Shown here: piece after piece, positions 33,852-47,700 of the stretch
How positions within the stretch are numbered: position 1 is the first letter of the stretch
Layout of the letters: every line of letters starts with the position of its first letter
Assembly: GCA_030407085.1 (NCBI GenBank)
Contig: CM059587.1
Coordinates: 73,583,001 to 73,647,000, forward strand
Direction: 5' to 3'
Source of the DNA: Trichopria drosophilae
Taxonomy: Eukaryota > Arthropoda > Insecta > Hymenoptera > Diapriidae
Length of the DNA stretch: 64,000 nucleotides
The notes under the pieces: generated by a model
Seen by the model: the letters and a program-made list of their open reading frames with translations, nothing else
Database searches by the model: none
Told to the model about the DNA's origin: nothing
Translations under genes and position numbers: made by a program

Positions 33852-36800
33852 TTACAATACCACAAATCCGCTTCCTTGATTCTGTCGTTTAGCGACGTTG
33901 AATACTGACAAGAGGTAATTGCGTGAGTCGCAGCTGACGTAAAATGTCAAACTGTTTTCGGAATGTATCGCCGGCTCATTTATTTCCGACTGTGTGTCAC
34001 TGTTCGTCGAAACGCTCGCTATGCCAGTACTACTCGTTCGCAAAAATTCTGCTACTCTCGCTCTCATTACTTGATCCATCTAAATTTTCAAAATATTAAC
34101 AAATTTCATTACGTCACTTAATCCATTAACGTCAAGTAGGATACTTTTTTCGCTTCAATTTCAATATAGAATTTCATATGAAAATCCAAGTTGAAATAAA
34201 TTGAAAGGTACATGTCTTACTATTTTCGAGGTCGCTCTTTTCAGTGCTGTTGTCAAAATTGAGCTATCTTAATTAGATAATTAAATATGGCGATTTAAAT
34301 GTCAAAATAACGCGAAAAATCGAGTGTTCTTTTTTATAAAACATTTTTCCTCATCGAAAGAATATTTGTCGTCAGAAAATGTCTTCATTAAACGTGGACC
34401 CAATAGTTACAGTATCAAGATAAATTTTTTGAATACTTAAAAACTAACATGGTGATCACAAAATGGCGACTCCAATGACAAATTTTTAATTAAAACTTAA
34501 CAATTGTTTTTCTTGAAAACTATGGACTTCAGACAAAATTTTCTAAGAATAAATACGTTTTAGAATGACTCAAAAAATGCTCACAAATTTTTCCAGAATA
34601 TATTGTTAAAATTTTTTATTTTTTGAAAATTCGAAAATTCGAAATATTTGAAAAAGTCGTCCAAAAAGTCTGAAAAAATTTGAGAGTATTCTTTGACCAA
34701 TTCGAAGACATTTTTGTTCTAAGGAAATTTTCTCTAAAGTCTAACAGTTTACAAGCAAAAAATTATTAAACTTTTCAAGACTATTATTTTTTTTTCTTGA
34801 AAACTGTAGACTTTAGAAAAAATTTCCTTAGAACAAAAATGTCTTCGAATTGGTCAAAGAATACTCTCAAATTTTTTCAGATTTTTTAAATGATTTTTTT
34901 TTAAATTTCGATATTTCGAATTTTTGCCCAAAAAAAAAAATGTTTTTCGTTCACTTTCAAGCCATGTAATTCTTAACTAGAAATATAAGATTTTGTATCG
35001 AAAGTACCGTTTCTCTAGGTTCTGACCCTCCTCTTTTCGATTCTGAAGTAAAAAAAAAATTTACCCTGACTGAAATTAAATATGGCGGTTTTAATGCCAA
35101 AAAAACCCCTAAAAATATATGTTTTTTCAAGTTTGATCGCATTTATCATCTGGAAAAAGTGTCCATACATAATTATGCTCTCAACCAAAAGTGCATAAAA
35201 AGTGTGTTCTTTCGAAATATGCGTGGCGGAATTAAACATTTCAAGATGGCGGGCCCAATATGGCGTCACATCCATTACAAAATCGTATAGATTACTCATA
35301 TATTTTGCAAATTGCCCAATTGTCGTCGGAATCGCCTGAATCTTGTTACTCGGAGGTTTTTGGGGTCGCCGATTACAAATTTGAAGTTAGATTTCCAAAA
35401 TTCAAAATGGCGGACAGAAAATACGAAAATCCATTGAATTTACCTGATTTATGTTACTCGGGAGTTTTTGGGATCTCTGATTACGAATTTGAAATTAGAT
35501 TTCCAAAATTCAAAATGGCAGATCCAATATGACGCACGGAAAATACGAAAATCCATTAAATTTACCTGATTCTTGTTACTCGGGGGTTTTTGGGGTCGCC
35601 GATCACGAATTTTAAAGTAGATTTCCAAAAATCAAAATGGCGGATCCAATATGGCGGACAGAAAATACGAAAATCCATTGAATTTACCTGATTATTGTTA
35701 CTCGGGGGTTTTTGGGGTCGCCGATTACGAATTTGAAGTTAGATTTCCAAAAATCAAAATGGCGGATCCAATATGGCGGACAGAAAATACGATAATCCAT
35801 TGAATTTACCCGATTCTTGTTACTCGGGGGTTTTCGGAGTCGCTGATTACGAATGTGAAGTTAGATTTCAAAAATTCAAAATGGCGGCCAGAAAATACGA
35901 AAATCCATTGAATTTACCTGATTCTTGTTACTCGGGGGTTTCTGGGGTCGCCGATTACAAATTTGAAGTTAGATTTCCAAAATTCAAAATGGCGGCCAGA
36001 AAATGCGAAAATCCGTTCAATTTACCTGATTTTTGTTACTCGGGGGTTTTTGGGGTCGCCGATTACGAATTTGAAGTTAGGTTTTCGAAATTCATAATAT
36101 GACTGACGCAAGTTATGGAAATACGTATTTTCTGTCTTTTTGCCGTTTTCTGTAGACGTTTCCCGACTTTATTATACTAAGTTTCCCAACTTATTTTTCA
36201 GAATTTTCTTTTAGATTTTTTGACGGTTTAACGATATGTATTAGAACGTAAAAATAGAAAATTATTTTATAACACAGATATTTTCTAATGATTTTCTTGG
36301 AAGTAACGTTTGCAGAAAAGCTTTAATAAAAATGACTAGAAAATTTCAGTGCTATGAAATAAAGATTTTTTAGTCTTTGATAAATATTGTTAAACCCAAC
36401 AAAATTACTGAGAAATAAAATATATAGATGTATATACATATCTAAAACTTACAAAATTAAAAAAAAAACTAGAAAAATCCTATTTTCTGTAACTTCATTC
36501 GGTAACATGTTGATAAATGGCTAAAGAAGACGGCAAATAGATAAAAAATACTTTTTTTCATATCTTGCGCCCGTCATATTGGATTATTCATATTGAATTC
36601 CGAAAATCTAACTTCAAATTCGTAATCAGCGACCGCAAAAACCCCCGAGTAACAAGAATCGAGTAAATTCAATGGATTTTCGTATTTTCTGTCCGCCATA
36701 TTGGATCCGCCATTTTGAATTTTGGAAATCTAACTTCAAATTCGTAATCAGCGACCCCAAAAACCCCTGAGTAACAAGAATCGGGTAAATTCAATGGATT

Positions 36801-38725
36801 TTCGTATTTTCTGTCCGCCATTTTGAATTTTGAAAATCTAATTTCAAATTCGTAATCAGCCATCCCAATAACGGCTGAGTAACAAGATTCAGGCAATTCC
36901 GACGACAATTGGGCAATTTGCAAAATATATGAGTAATCTATACGATTTTGTAATGGATGTGACGTCATATTGGGTCCGCCATCTTGAAATGTTTAATTCC
37001 GCCACGCATATTTCGAAAGTACTCACTTTTTATGCACTTTTGGTTGAGAGCATAATTATGTATGGACACTTTTTCCAGATGATAAATGCGATCAAACTTG
37101 AAAAAACATATATTTTTAGGGGTTTTTTTTGGCATTAAAACCGCCATATTTAATTTCAGTCAGGGTAAATTTTTTTTTTACTTCAGAATCGAAAAGAGGA
37201 GGGTCAGAACCTAAAGAAACGATACTTTCGATATAAAATCTGATATTTCTAGTTAAGAATTACAGTAGGACCTCTTACTAACGACTGGTTTGGTTCCTAG
37301 CCCTCCCCTCATACCTCTTACTAACGACTACTCGAGAGAGAAAGACTCTTCCACCACTATCATGATTCTGACCAATAAGATGCGCTCTGCGGGCACGGCG
37401 ACGTATTTACACAGACAGACGTCCGGTAAAAGGGATAAGGAGAGGTATCTCGTAGTCGTTCGTGAGAGTGATTTTCCGTCGTTGATGGGAGGTGTCGTTG
37501 ATGGGAGGTGTCGTTAGTGAGAGGTCCTACTGTACATGGCTTGAAAGTGAACGAAAAACATGTTTTTTTGGGCGTTAATGGGTTAAAACAAAAATTACCT
37601 CAACTTGCTCCGCTGGCGATATACTTCTAGGTTGGTTCACAGTTGCAGGAAAGTATAAACGTAACATCGTCGACTCTGGTGGATGATCCGCAGCCGTTAA
37701 TTCTTTTAGCGGAAATATTTTTTGGACGCTGTCCTCAGCGATGTTAACAATTAACAAAGTTTGTCTGGTCAGAACTAAGGTCACAGCTTGATTACTTCCT
37801 TGATGCACCACAAAATCAGCATTCGCAACGTGCAGAATACTATCGTGACTTTTGGCGAGTAACGGCATCAATCTCCATGCATAACGTAACGTTGCAGTGT
37901 TACAATTTGTCGAATATTGGACAACTGGTCTTTGCCGTGGCTAAATAAAAAAATTAGGTTATATTCTACAAATTTTCTAACAAGTAACACTAGGGAAGTG
38001 ATAATCACCGATTTTTTTAAAACTGCGTAAACAAGTACTTCTTTAAAAAGTATTTAACACGTGTTTTTTTGTTTTTCCCCAAAAAAACATTTTTAGGGTA
38101 CAAATCACCCTTGAATGTTTGTAGAAATGGCCCTTGAATGTCTTTAAGGTTGAATAATAGTATGTCGGACGAATATTGGTTCCGCCATTTTGAATTTTCA
38201 AAACCTGACTTTAGAATCGTCATCAGCGACCGCAAAAACTTAAAGATATCAATTTTCATTACATCCATAAAAATTAATGAAAATTCGTCCGCCATATTGG
38301 ATCCGCCATTTTGAATTTTCAAATTCTTCATCAGCGACGTGAAAACGTCAATAAACCAAAAGGGCCATTTCTACAAACATTCAAGGGTGATTTCTACGCC
38401 AAAAATGGTTTTTGGGGAAAAACAAAAAAACACGTGTTAAATACTTTTTAAAGAAGTACTTGTATAGGCAGTTTCAAAAAAATCAGTGATTATCACTTCC
38501 CTAGTGTTACTTCTAAGTAAATTTTACTTACCGCAGGTAAAGAATTCCATCCAGCACCTTGTAGGAGACCTTGACCGGTTAATGCGACTAATTCAGCAGC
38601 TCCGCTAAGAGGTTTTGTAACGACTCCTACCAATCCTCTGCCTACGCCTGTCACAAGTCCTCGAGTCGATGCTTCTCCGTTCCAGACTTGTTGTAACGGA
38701 TGGTGTGCTATTCCAGCGACCGCAG
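33852..38725 (-). CDS. VPS13B: VPS13B exons 30-32 (C-terminus)
   Basis: Exons: 38532-38725, 37599-37940, 33852-34079. Exon 30 gives 'AVAGIAHHPLQQVW' and 'GVGRGLVGVVTKPLSGAAEL'. Exon 31 gives the PH-like domain ('LVLTRQTLLIVNIAEDSVQK'). Exon 32 starts with ATG directly after a TTTAG acceptor and ends 'GSGFVVL' then stop. It follows exon 31 in phase 0 ('SISPAEQVE' then 'MDQVMRARVAEFL'). Read alone it looks like a 75-residue gene, but its order and spacing match the end of vertebrate VPS13B. The 3.5-kb intron before it is one TTAA-bounded element almost end to end. Confidence 0.82.
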
Positions 38726-41700
38726 CTGAAATTAAAGGATTTATAAAAACTTTCTAAACTTTACTAATTACACAGGCCTGCAAATTTTGGCTTAGTTCTG
38801 TAACAAAAAAAAATAGGATTTTTGACGTAGAAAACGAATCCGACATTCAAAATGGCCCATCACGTCAGGATTTCTTGTAATATAGGCTTAAATGGCCCAA
38901 AAATTTTTTTCATTTTGCCCAATTACATCGTATAGTACTATATGTAAGCTTTAAACCCCATTTTTGAAAATCGCTTTACGATTTTTTTTAACAAAGTTAT
39001 GTAGATTTGAAATTTTTTCATTTAGACAAATGTAGGTATATAAAACTGTGAAGCCTGAGGTAAGTTCATACATAAGAAACGGGCTAGTAGTAAAATATTA
39101 ACACAGTTTTTAAGAAAAACACATCTAATTTTTTATATTGTACAATAATTACAAAGAAAATTTTTTAACCCTTTGAAGCATACATTTTTCCTTACGCGAA
39201 AATCGGTACTCGGGAGTTTTCGGGGTCGCTGATTACCAATCTGAACTCAGATTTTCAAAATTCAATATGGCGGATCCAAAATGGCGGACTGAAATGTGAA
39301 AAAATGACTTGATCGATTGATGAAATTGGAATTATTGTCTCCATTTTTTTTTTATATTTTTTTGTATTTTTAGGCAATGTTATTTATTTTCGGTAAATAA
39401 TTTAGAACTAAACGACGAATACAGGTGAGTTTTACAGCCGCGAACTATGACATTTTAACATTCGGGTATGCCATATTGATTTCGCCATTTTGAATTTTGA
39501 AAATCTCAGTTCAGATTCGTAATCAGCGACCCCGAAAACCCCCGAGTACCCAGTTTCGTCATGTTTGAGTGACGTTTTCCTCTCAGCATACATTTTTTGT
39601 GAAAAAATCCATAAAATTTACAATTTCTTAATTATTTAAACAATTGTAACATAATAATTAATGATAAATATTGATTTATTTATGTTTCCGAACACGTTTT
39701 CTAAGGTATGAAGTAAAAAATTGCAAGAAAATTGACTAATGATTACCTGAAATATGTAAAAAATGCATTACAAAAAGGTGACCATCTGGATCGACACCGT
39801 GCTTCTAAGAGTTAAACAATTTTTTAATTTAAGTAATTTTAAAACATTTTTAGAATCAAGTCATTGTAAAAAATTATGAATAAAAATGTAATGTTTGTAT
39901 AAGTCTGTAATGATAAGGTGACTTAACAGATGGCGCCACAATCCCCTCCCACGCGGAAAGAAAGAAACACGACTGAGTAGTGTGTAGACAGCACTGGTTA
40001 CTGCGTGGCCGGTTCGCAAACATTTTTTATTTCAACTCGCCATAACACAGTCAATATTGAGAATTTTGAAACGAATAAAATACGAAATTGTTCCCGCTGA
40101 AGGAAATAAACTTGACCTTGAAATAACCTTCAAGGACATGTTCAAGGTCAAATATAATGGTACTGTTAAGGGGAGGCACCACCTTCAAAATCAACTCTAT
40201 GAAATACACCTTTAGAAAATTTGAAACTATTGTTTCTTTTGTCATTTTTGACGAGGAATTCAGTGGTGCTAGAATAAAAAGCGTAAGAAATTTTTTTGAC
40301 CCATAAATTGTAGTTTAAACAAAAATTTGTTGTTTTGAAATAATGCAACTACATTTTTCTAACTTAATTTAAAAATTCAAAAAAATTAGGGTGAACATAA
40401 AAACATGTTTTCTACAACCTCTCGTATGGATTTTAAAAAATTCCGATTTTTTCAAAAATAAATTTTTTGTAGAGAAAAACACAATTTTTTTAAGCGTAAA
40501 AAAAAAGTTTTACATTTTTTATTCTAACACCACTAAATTCCACGTTAAAAATTACTCTAGAAATAATTTTTTTTACCTCTAAATTTTAGCGCGAAAAAAA
40601 TTTGTTTTTTCGAAAAAATGCTTCTACATTTTTTTTCATTAATGTAAAAATTCAAGAAAATTAGGGTGAACATGGAAACACATTTTCTACAGCCTCTCGT
40701 ATGGATTTTAAAAAATTCCGATTTTTTCGAAAAAGAAAATTTTTATTTGGGTTACACAAATTTTTTACACTTTTTATTCTAGCACCACTGAATTCCACGT
40801 CAAAAATTACTAAACAGATAATTTTTTCAAATTTTTTAAAGCTGTATGTCATACAGCTGATTTAAAGGTGGTGCCTCCCCTTAAATAGCCAGGGAAGAAT
40901 CCTTAAACTTTTGTCTGAAACATTTTCCACGAAAATGTACTCCCGCTGAGATATTTCGCCGTTACGGAACATTTAAGTTTCAACTTGAAATGACCTTGGC
41001 CAAAATATCGGTCATATCATTTTCTCTAAAACATTTATTTTTCACAATATTTCGGGTGGGGATTAAAATGGGACACCTTATATACCTTACATTTGCCTAA
41101 ATGAAAAAATTTCAAATCAACGTAACTTTGTTAAAAAAAATCGTAAAGCAATTTTAAAAATTGGGTTTTAAAGCTTACATATAGTACTATACGATGTAAT
41201 TGGGCAAAATGAAAAAAACAATCCATTTTTGGGACATTAAAGCCAATATTACAAGAAATCCTGATGTGATTGGCCATTTTGAAAGTCGGATTCGTTTTCT
41301 ACGTCGAAAATCCTATTTTTTTTGTTACAGAACTAAGCCAAAATTTGCAGGCCTGTGCTATTTACCTAGTAAACTCATGCCGAAGCCGGTAAGTCCCTGA
41401 TAAAATCCTTGCGCCATCCCCTGCGGCCTCATTCGTCTAGCTTCTTCTTGTCGTTGAAGATGTTCTTGATCCAACGTCAACCGATCCAAATTTCTAGCAA
41501 CACTCGATGCCAATTTCGTCACCGAATTTAATGTACCAGCGGTTATGTGTTTCATAAGACTTGCAGACCCGTGCGTAATGCCAACGATGAAACCCCATGG
41601 TCCTTGTAAAAGTCCTTGGAACGGCATTGAAACAAAATCTTTTAATCCGGAGCCCAGGGCTTGTGCCAAACCTCCCGGCGATCCCAAAATTTCTAACGAT

Positions 41701-44700
41701 CCGACAACCCAACCTGAAATTAATGGACGTTACTAAATATTTAGATCCGACAATAATTTATTGCTTACCAACGCCAAAAATGGCACCGGATAAATAGTGC
41801 ATTGTTAAAGCATTTCCAAGACGGTAGGGAGTGGTAAGAAGATTTCGTCTATCGAAAGTTTCAAAGTACAACGGGGAATGGTCCAACGCCACGTACAATC
41901 GTACTGAAGTGTGTACGCTGAGTAAAATTGACACTGGTTCTATACTGAAGTTCTGCAGTCTTAACGGATCGCTGAGAATTCTGGCATCGACGAGTATAAA
42001 GTTTGGTATGTAAATGTTTGCGTCTCCCGGAACCGGTAAGTACTTCTTCGATGAATCTACGGATGATACGAAACAGGGTGGAAGCATCGATGTGGCATAG
42101 TCGAGTAGCTGAGTTATGTAAGTGTCCTCGATGTAAGCACTGACGGGAGCAATCTTCATGGTAACTTCCTTGCATGCTTTCTTCGCTCCGTTTACTTCCC
42201 AAGTTAGGTCAACGGTCAATAAGGAATTGTCAACAATATTTTTCATATTTTTCTTCAAACTGTTGCTCAAATACACGACTGATTCCTTCTTAAGTAAAGG
42301 ATTTTGACTGATCAAGACGACTGGAAAGTCGAAGCCACCTTGGTCGAACATCTGATTGTCGAATTGGATGTCACCGATGCTAATACACATATTCAATTGG
42401 CTACGTCTTGAATCTACAAAGGCGATCGCATCAGTGATGTTCAAATTTCCAACTTCGATTCGTTGGCCATTCCCATTGACGTCTTGCATGATAATTAAGG
42501 TTATTCCGTGGAGATGAATTGTTGCGGTTCCTTCTTGTACGTCAGTTTCGGAAAAGTCTTCGATTGCAGGCAAAACATTCGTGGCGTACCGCGACCTTCC
42601 AAATTTTCTGGGAGTTACCGTCATAACTTGTTTTAAATTTGATGTCGAACTTAAACTTGAATTAGCTACAGATTCGTCGGGTGCTGTAAAGAATGTTGTT
42701 TCGGAAGTAGATGCACTTGAGTCCTGCTGACAAATTTAATAAACTTAAATTATTAGAAATCTTAAGTTATAATGATAAAAATTAAACGTTGATTAAATGA
42801 TAATAACGTTTCTTTTCATAAAAAATTGTTAAATTAATTGTATGTACTTTGTAAGTTAATTGTAAGTTTTCTTCATCTGAAAAGAGGGGTAATGTCTCAT
42901 CGTTGAACTCGCCACCTTGGATCCTGGCTGTTTTACGTTGCAACTTGTTTCTTACATCACGAGCTGATATATCGGCCTGCAATGAAAGAAACCATGCAAT
43001 TTTTTGGAACTGATTTCGGAGTCACAATCGACTCCAAAAACATTGGGATATGGGCAAATCCACAGAACTTTAAACTTTTCTGTGATTCAGTGGTATAAGG
43101 AAATAAATATGTTCACTATTAAAATATATTTAATACAGTACCGCTCAAAAGTATGAGCTCACCCTTGTGGAATTTTGGGTAAATTAAAATGTTGATATCT
43201 CATCGCCAACTTAACATACAGGAAAAATAAGAAAAGGGAATTAAAGAGGAGTTTCAGCTTCTCATTCGCGATGGTTTCATTTCTATATATATATTTCTCT
43301 ATGAACTATGCTCGATTTACTAAAGTTATTTTTTCGTATTATTTTTTTCTTTTTCAATCCGCTCCAATTTTTTTAAAAATTATTGCAGGAGAAATGTACA
43401 ACGTGTAATCGAAAGGTAATCTCTATAGCTTTAATTTGCCTCTTCGGCATTTTTTCTAATATTTCTTTACAAAAACTTATTCAATTTTGAACAAAAATAA
43501 TGATTTTTTTCTATCTGCTATATCTCGGAAAATTGACGTGATATAAAAAATATCTAACAAACAAAAAGTTTAATTTTTTAATTGTCTATTGGCTGAAATT
43601 TTTTCAAATTTTTAGAAGGAAATTGTTTTAATCCTATTTTGCCAAATTTACGCTTTTGTGTTGCGATTATTACCAGATCTAGATTTGCATTTCAACTATG
43701 CTCTGTTTGCGATATAATAATTCATATACACGTATTTATAAATGAACAGTGAACTTTATTTTAACATTATACATAGAAAGTATCAACAATTGTAGTCATG
43801 TATATATGTACATATTTATTAAATTTTGCTTTTTACCGCCACGCGCTTTGCGTGCAACATACTAATAGTACAGACAAACATAATCTTAAACTTGATCATA
43901 GTTTAAATGCAACTTTGCATCCGAAAATGATTGTTACACAACAAATGTTGAAGTCGACCAAATACGGTAAACAAAAATTTCCTTCTAAAAATTTGAAATA
44001 ATTTCAGCCAATAGATAATTAAAAAATGAAACTTTTTGTTTCTTAAACGTCTTTTATATCACGTTAATTTTCCGAGATATAGCAGACTGAGAAAAATCAC
44101 ATTAATTTGTTCAAAATTGAATAAGTATTTGTAAAGAAATATTAGACAAAATCCCGAAGAGGCAAATTAAAGCTATAGGGATTACCTTTCGATTACACGT
44201 TGTACATTTCTCCTGCAATCATTTTTAAAAAAATTGGAGCGGATTGAAAAAGAAAAAAATAATACGAAAAAATAACTTTAGTAAATCGAGCATAGTTCGT
44301 AAAGAAATGTATATATTGAAATGAAACCACCGCGAATGAGAAGCTGAAACTCCTCTTTAATTCCCTTTTCTTATTTTTCCTGTATGTTAATTTGGCGATG
44401 AGATATCAACATTTTAATTTAGTCAAAATTCCGCAAGGGTGAGCTGATACTTTTGACCGGTACTGTATATGTTAATATTTCGTTTTACACACATTTAAAT
44501 AATATATCTGGACGATATCGAGTCAATTAATAAACACAGACACTTGCTACAGACGTTTCCGAATTAAAAACCCTAAAATTTAACTTGTGATTCTTACAAA
44601 TTATTTAAAACTGTGCTATGCTACATCTATGCCATGCAAGATATTTTATTTTCTCAAAATACAAAATGTAGTCAAGTAAATACACTAAGTAATAGTCGCA

Positions 44701-47700
44701 GTCTGATCAATGTGCTTGCTTGTGATAAAAAACTATAGGGATTTAAAACTGCGTGATAAGTTTTGTAGAAATCTAAAATTAATTTAGATTATCTATAATT
44801 TTCATGCCATATTATTAATCGTTTTAACTCAGAGTCCAATTTGTTACTAACACAAAAACGAACAAATTACGCTGCCACTCATCTATGTGCCCCTTTTAAA
44901 AATGATTCTATACAGGTTTAATAATTTTCACTTTAAACGTGATTATTTTCAAAATTGCCTTTTTTACTGCGGCACACTTAAAATAAACAATATTTTTAAT
45001 TATGCCTTTCTGTGATCGTTCTCAAATTTCATATTTTATCAAAAAATTATGACGGCATCTTTAGATTTTGCAAATTGGTGAGCAACAATCTTCCCGGATG
45101 GCTTTACTTCAATGGATCTTCGTTATACGATTTGCAGAGGGTTTTAAATACATTTCATGATTGCAAATCTGAATTTTTATAGGTTGATGATTACAAATCT
45201 GAATTTAGAAATTTGAAATTCAATATGACGGACGACAAAACACAAAATTGATTGGATTTGCTTGAAATTTGTTACTCTTTTTTTTTATCGAGTCGCTGAT
45301 TACGAATATGATATTGAATTTTCGAAATTTAAAATGTAAATTTTTTGTCCGTTATATTATATCCGACATTTTGAAAATCTGAGGTTGGGTTTGCAATTAG
45401 CGAACCCGAAAACACCCGAGTAATAAATTTCAGCATTTTTAAGGAAAAATGTATGCTTCGAAGAGTTAATAATGTTTTTGAAACTCCATTTTACACACCT
45501 GAGAGTTGAAATTATACGTTCGAGGTTAAATTTCGAAATATCCTTCCCAACGGGCACGAAAAACGTTTCTAAAACGTTTTTAGAACGTTCCAGAAACGTT
45601 CCTAAAACGTTAAATGTCTGCAACTTTTACGGAACGTTTTATAAACGTTTCATCCATGTTGCAGACATTTAACGTTTTAGGAACGTTTCTGGAAGATTCT
45701 AAAAACGTTTTAGCAACATTTGGGTCCTTCGTGCCCGTTGGTTTGTTTATTCTTTGTACATACGTCAATATATACATGAATAAGGCAAGAAATTTTAGCT
45801 TTTTAAGTGCAAAGGTATCGTCTATAAAAAATGGACATAAACTCGACAAATTTATTGTAATTTTCACTAATTTTTAGTAATAAAAGTTTAGTTTTCATAC
45901 GTACAACGGAATTTTACGATGTTTAGTAAATTTACCACGTACAGCACGAACTCGATTTCGAACAATGTATAATGTTGGGAAAATTTGTCGCGTTGCATTT
46001 ACAAAACCTTACCAAAAATATGAGCGTCCAATAAGACTTCATAAAGATGCCGTCATAATTTTTTGATAAAATATGAAATTTGAGAACGATCACAGAAAGA
46101 AATAATTAAAAATATTGTTTATTTTAAGTGTGCCGCAGTAAAAAAGGCAATTTTGAAAATAATCACGTTAAAAGTGAAATTGACGTTTGGGAAACGCGCA
46201 AGAAACGTACATTCCGCTTCGACGAATTTCAATAGGAAATATGCACCTTTTAAGAGATCAACTCCATCTTGCCGAACGTCTCATGAACTCTTTAATTTTG
46301 GTTTTCTCGTGTAGCGTGAAAAAACTAAAAAAATGGCTTCATTAAAAGCCGCTTAACTGGACGTTAAGATAACGCTTAAAAAGTTCATATTCACGCTACA
46401 GAACTCAATTAAGCGTCATTTCAACTTATTCTAAGGGTACGATTGGCTTTATTAAGCGTACAATTTTGTAAAAACGTTTCTTGCACTCTCATGAGATCCT
46501 TTGCGCTTCATTTTTTCAGGAAAACGTGAAATTCCCAACCGCACATAGGAAATTTACAATTTTGAACGTGAATCACCATATTTTTACGAATAAAATTTAC
46601 AACAGATTTGTAAAGTTCATTTCTATTTTTTACTGTGCGTTAATGATTGAATGAATTCGATATTTTTATACATATAAATTTTGTAAAATTTAGTTATTAC
46701 CTGTGAAATCGTACTAAGACGAAGATACGTCGTGTAGCATCGAGTGTATAATGTCAATTTTACATCCCCGTAATATGGTAGACGCAGTAATTGATCCGTA
46801 ACCTTTGGAAATCCTGCCATTGTTATGCCTCTTGACCAATGCAATGACTTTTTATCTAAAAGGATTGTTTGGAAAGTATATAATTGTCTGATGTATTGAA
46901 CAAATAACTTTTTATATATATTTTTAATAAATTTTTACCTAATTCAGACTCAACAGGGTCTTGTGTAGGCATTGTCGAGAATACGAGTGTAGAATGAAAA
47001 TTTGTACTTGGTGTGTCTGGCACTTTACTGCCGATTGTTGGCAATGAATAATGCGAGATGCCTTTGCTTTCTATTTCACACATCCACGAAAAGTGTTGCG
47101 AATCTCTTACAATTTCACCTTCAGAAAGAATTCTCATATTTAATAATAATTAAATACAGTAAAAATAATTTACGTTCATCGTACTTAATAATAACGTAAA
47201 TAATAGCCAGGAATTAACCTCGTATTTTAAATTTCCATAATCCATTCAAACTTTTTTAATCATATTTATAACAATATATTCAAAATTGATTCCGAAATAT
47301 TATATGTCTTGTGTTACAAAAAAAAAAAAGAAACAAATTATTTTTAAATCCTACGTATGCAATTAATGCTGGATACAATTTTTATTAATTTTAAGATATA
47401 AATTTTGTAATTTGTAATATTTCTTGGTATTTGTCGGCCCTCTAACAAATAAACAAGTAAACAATTTTAATACTATTGGGTTTGATATTAGAAAGAAAAT
47501 ATCCCTCTAGCGCTTATAATTAGAACTATTGTGAAAATGTATTTCGCACCAGGATGTCATTTTGTGCTCTTTAGACAGACTAATTTCTACCCTAGATCTA
47601 TAACATTTTTTTACTGAGAAATCAAAATATTTGAACAATTATAAATATATAAAAATGAAAATGACTTACTTGTAGTGTCGTTAGATTGTCCAATAAAAAT

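Larger units (their letters stand above)
34118..37586. mobile_element. 3.47-kb palindromic TTAA-bounded element
   Basis: TTAATCCATTAACGTC on the left and GGCGTTAATGGGTTAA on the right bound the element. Within it, 34935-35350 and 36880-37262 plus 37535-37570 are long inverted arms (shared: cattacaaaatcgtatagat, catacataattatg, accctcctcttttcgattc). The centre carries the ATGGCGG tandem array. TTAA duplications are the signature of piggyBac-type transposition; no transposase is present. It fills the last VPS13B intron. Confidence 0.75.
38771..41357. mobile_element. 2.6-kb foldback filling VPS13B intron 29
   Basis: Ends CACAGGCCTGCAAATTTTGG and its complement. Arms of about 280 bp (38771-39050, 41080-41357) share 'gaaaacgaatccgac' and 'cgtatagtactatatgtaag'. 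Two TTAA-bounded elements (39165 and 40166) are nested inside. The intron is 2,640 bp, and the element covers all but the splice ends. Confidence 0.8.

Noticed and set aside
33852..34079. Independent 75-residue minus-strand gene
   Set aside because: A TTTAG acceptor directly precedes its ATG, it joins in phase to the exon at 37599, and its content matches the end of VPS13B, so it is the last exon.
35773..36102. Open frame with 36-residue repeats (NPLNLPDSCYSGVFGVADY type)
   Set aside because: It arises because the 108-bp tandem repeat unit is a multiple of three; the frame breaks wherever a 122-bp unit occurs, and the same repeat is dispersed and inverted elsewhere.
41545..42013. Plus-strand frames across 41.5-42.0 kb
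   Set aside because: Antisense shadows of VPS13B exons 28 and 29.
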